NCBI GenBank assembly: GCA_045595785.1
Contig: JAZOBE010000046.1
Span: forward strand, 1-56,980
Length of the DNA: 56,980 nucleotides
Direction: 5' to 3'
Source of the DNA: SFLA01 sp045595785
GTDB lineage: Bacteria; Bacillota; Clostridia; Oscillospirales; CAG-382
Shown: positions 56,332-56,980 of the stretch, piece by piece
Layout of the letters: each line of letters begins with the position of its first letter
Numbering within the stretch: the first letter of the stretch is position 1
The notes under the pieces: generated by a model
What the model was told of the DNA's origin: nothing
Databases searched by the model: none
Seen by the model: only the letters and a program-made list of their open reading frames with translations
Program-made: the position numbers and the translations under genes

Positions 56332-56980
56332 CGGCGTTTTTTGCCGAGCGCTTGCAGACGAATTAAATGAATATTCAGGCGCAAAAATAGAAAAAATACA
56401 CCATATAAGCAGTAAAGAATTGGTGTTTGAGATTTTCGGCGGTGAGCGCAAAACTCTGCTTATTTCCGCCTTGCCCTCCGCACCCCGAATCTGCTTTGTT
56501 TCGGGGTATGACCGCCCGCAAAATCCCACAATGCTTTGCATGCTGTTCCGTAAGCATCTAACGGGAGCAAGAATAATCAAGGTTTCAGCCGTGCCCGATG
56601 AACGTATTATCTGCTTTGAGCTTATCGCCACCGATGACCTCGGCCACCCTGCGGAAAAACGCATTTATGTCGAGCTTATGGGCAAATATTCCAACTGCAT
56701 CCTTTGTTCGGGTGACGACAAGATACTGGGTGCTTTTTCCGTTTCGGACATTACGGATAAACGCTGTGTTATGGTGGGCGCAAAATATGTTGCGCCGGAA
56801 AAACAGGATAAATTTCCGCCCTTTTCTGTTACTAAAGATCAGTTTTTCCGTCTTGTGGATGATAATATTTCCCGTACGGCAGATGATTTTTTGCTCCATA
56901 CGTTTTTGGGCTTTTCACCTGTCACCGCAAGAGAGCTCGCTTTTGCCGTTACCGGTGAGACAGACGGTCTGCTTGAAGCG
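56324..56980 (+). CDS. rqcH: NFACT-family ribosome quality control protein RqcH, 3' partial
   Basis: The first 219 residues of a NFACT protein, cut by the window edge. MLDGVFCRALADELNEY opens the NFACT-N domain; PSAPRICFVSG and LMGKYSNCILCSGDD are conserved in the family. In Firmicutes RqcH binds stalled 50S subunits and recruits tRNA-Ala to add C-terminal alanine tails; older annotations call it fibronectin-binding protein. It overlaps the nif3-type gene by 8 bases. Confidence 0.9.
   Translation, partial: MLDGVFCRALADELNEYSGAKIEKIHHISSKELVFEIFGGERKTLLISALPSAPRICFVSGYDRPQNPTMLCMLFRKHLTGARIIKVSAVPDERIICFELIATDDLGHPAEKRIYVELMGKYSNCILCSGDDKILGAFSVSDITDKRCVMVGAKYVAPEKQDKFPPFSVTKDQFFRLVDDNISRTADDFLLHTFLGFSPVTARELAFAVTGETDGLLEA

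Noticed and set aside
1..56980. tRNA, rRNA or insertion-sequence genes
   Set aside because: No cloverleaf, rRNA motif or transposase frame could be found by eye anywhere in the window.

Overview
The window looks like a chromosomal segment of a spore-forming, anaerobic Clostridia bacterium, probably an uncultured gut lineage close to Oscillospirales. The evidence is a SpoIIID regulator, a SCIFF six-cysteine peptide with its radical-SAM maturase, a 2-oxoacid:ferredoxin oxidoreductase, a CD1247-type protein, a DUF6809-type protein, and the low-GC Gram-positive gene order miaA / sepF / yggT / divIVA / ileS / lspA / rluD. Spacing, Shine-Dalgarno sequences and -35/-10 boxes are Firmicutes-like. No tRNA, rRNA, insertion sequence, phage or CRISPR array was seen. 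Assignments rest on reading the sequence and on family knowledge; no database search was possible.

Layout. 1-2672: end of a 2-oxoacid:ferredoxin oxidoreductase operon with a fused alpha-beta subunit. 2788-4834: uracil permease and uracil phosphoribosyltransferase. 4933-7214: two tandem lipoproteins with Ig-like repeats. 7266-11833: a DUF6809-type gene divergent from an XRE regulator / MATE exporter / ferredoxin-ASKHA operon, followed by two membrane proteins. 11902-16041 (minus): sugar-type ABC importer (two permeases and a binding protein, no ATPase) and an OB-fold lipoprotein, divergent from an ADP-ribosylglycohydrolase pair (16214-18019). 18035-20936 (minus): SCIFF peptide, SCIFF maturase and a PLP decarboxylase-fold enzyme. 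21014-24267: galE, spoIIID, ribokinase-type kinase and a Cys-rich protein. 24389-27634: a very large modular glycosidase-like lipoprotein.

27640-32312 has an accessory flavour. It holds two orphan AT-rich genes and three copies of a dispersed, structured repeat around an orphan histidine kinase / HtrA pair. 32313-36343: an ArsR-type regulator with a C-terminal cysteine cluster, divergent from an Fe-S assembly operon (nifS-nifU-hslO-M24 peptidase), with a perfect 20-bp palindrome at the operon's transcription start. 36435-39419: efp, a Cys/Asp-rich protein, and a sugar isomerase / oxidoreductase pair. 39487-41955: a small SLOG-type protein, apgM and dapA. 42079-51869: queA, miaA, a HlyD-like adaptor, yggS, sepF, yggT, divIVA, ileS, lspA and an rluD-type gene, all one direction and tightly packed. 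51869-56980: split transketolase, a condensation-fold acyltransferase with a zinc-ribbon membrane partner, a nif3-type gene and the start of rqcH.

The points most worth a second look are the Cys-tailed ArsR and palindrome at the Fe-S operon, the covarying stem repeats, the paired operators between the DUF6809-type and XRE genes, and the hairpin between the SCIFF peptide and its maturase.
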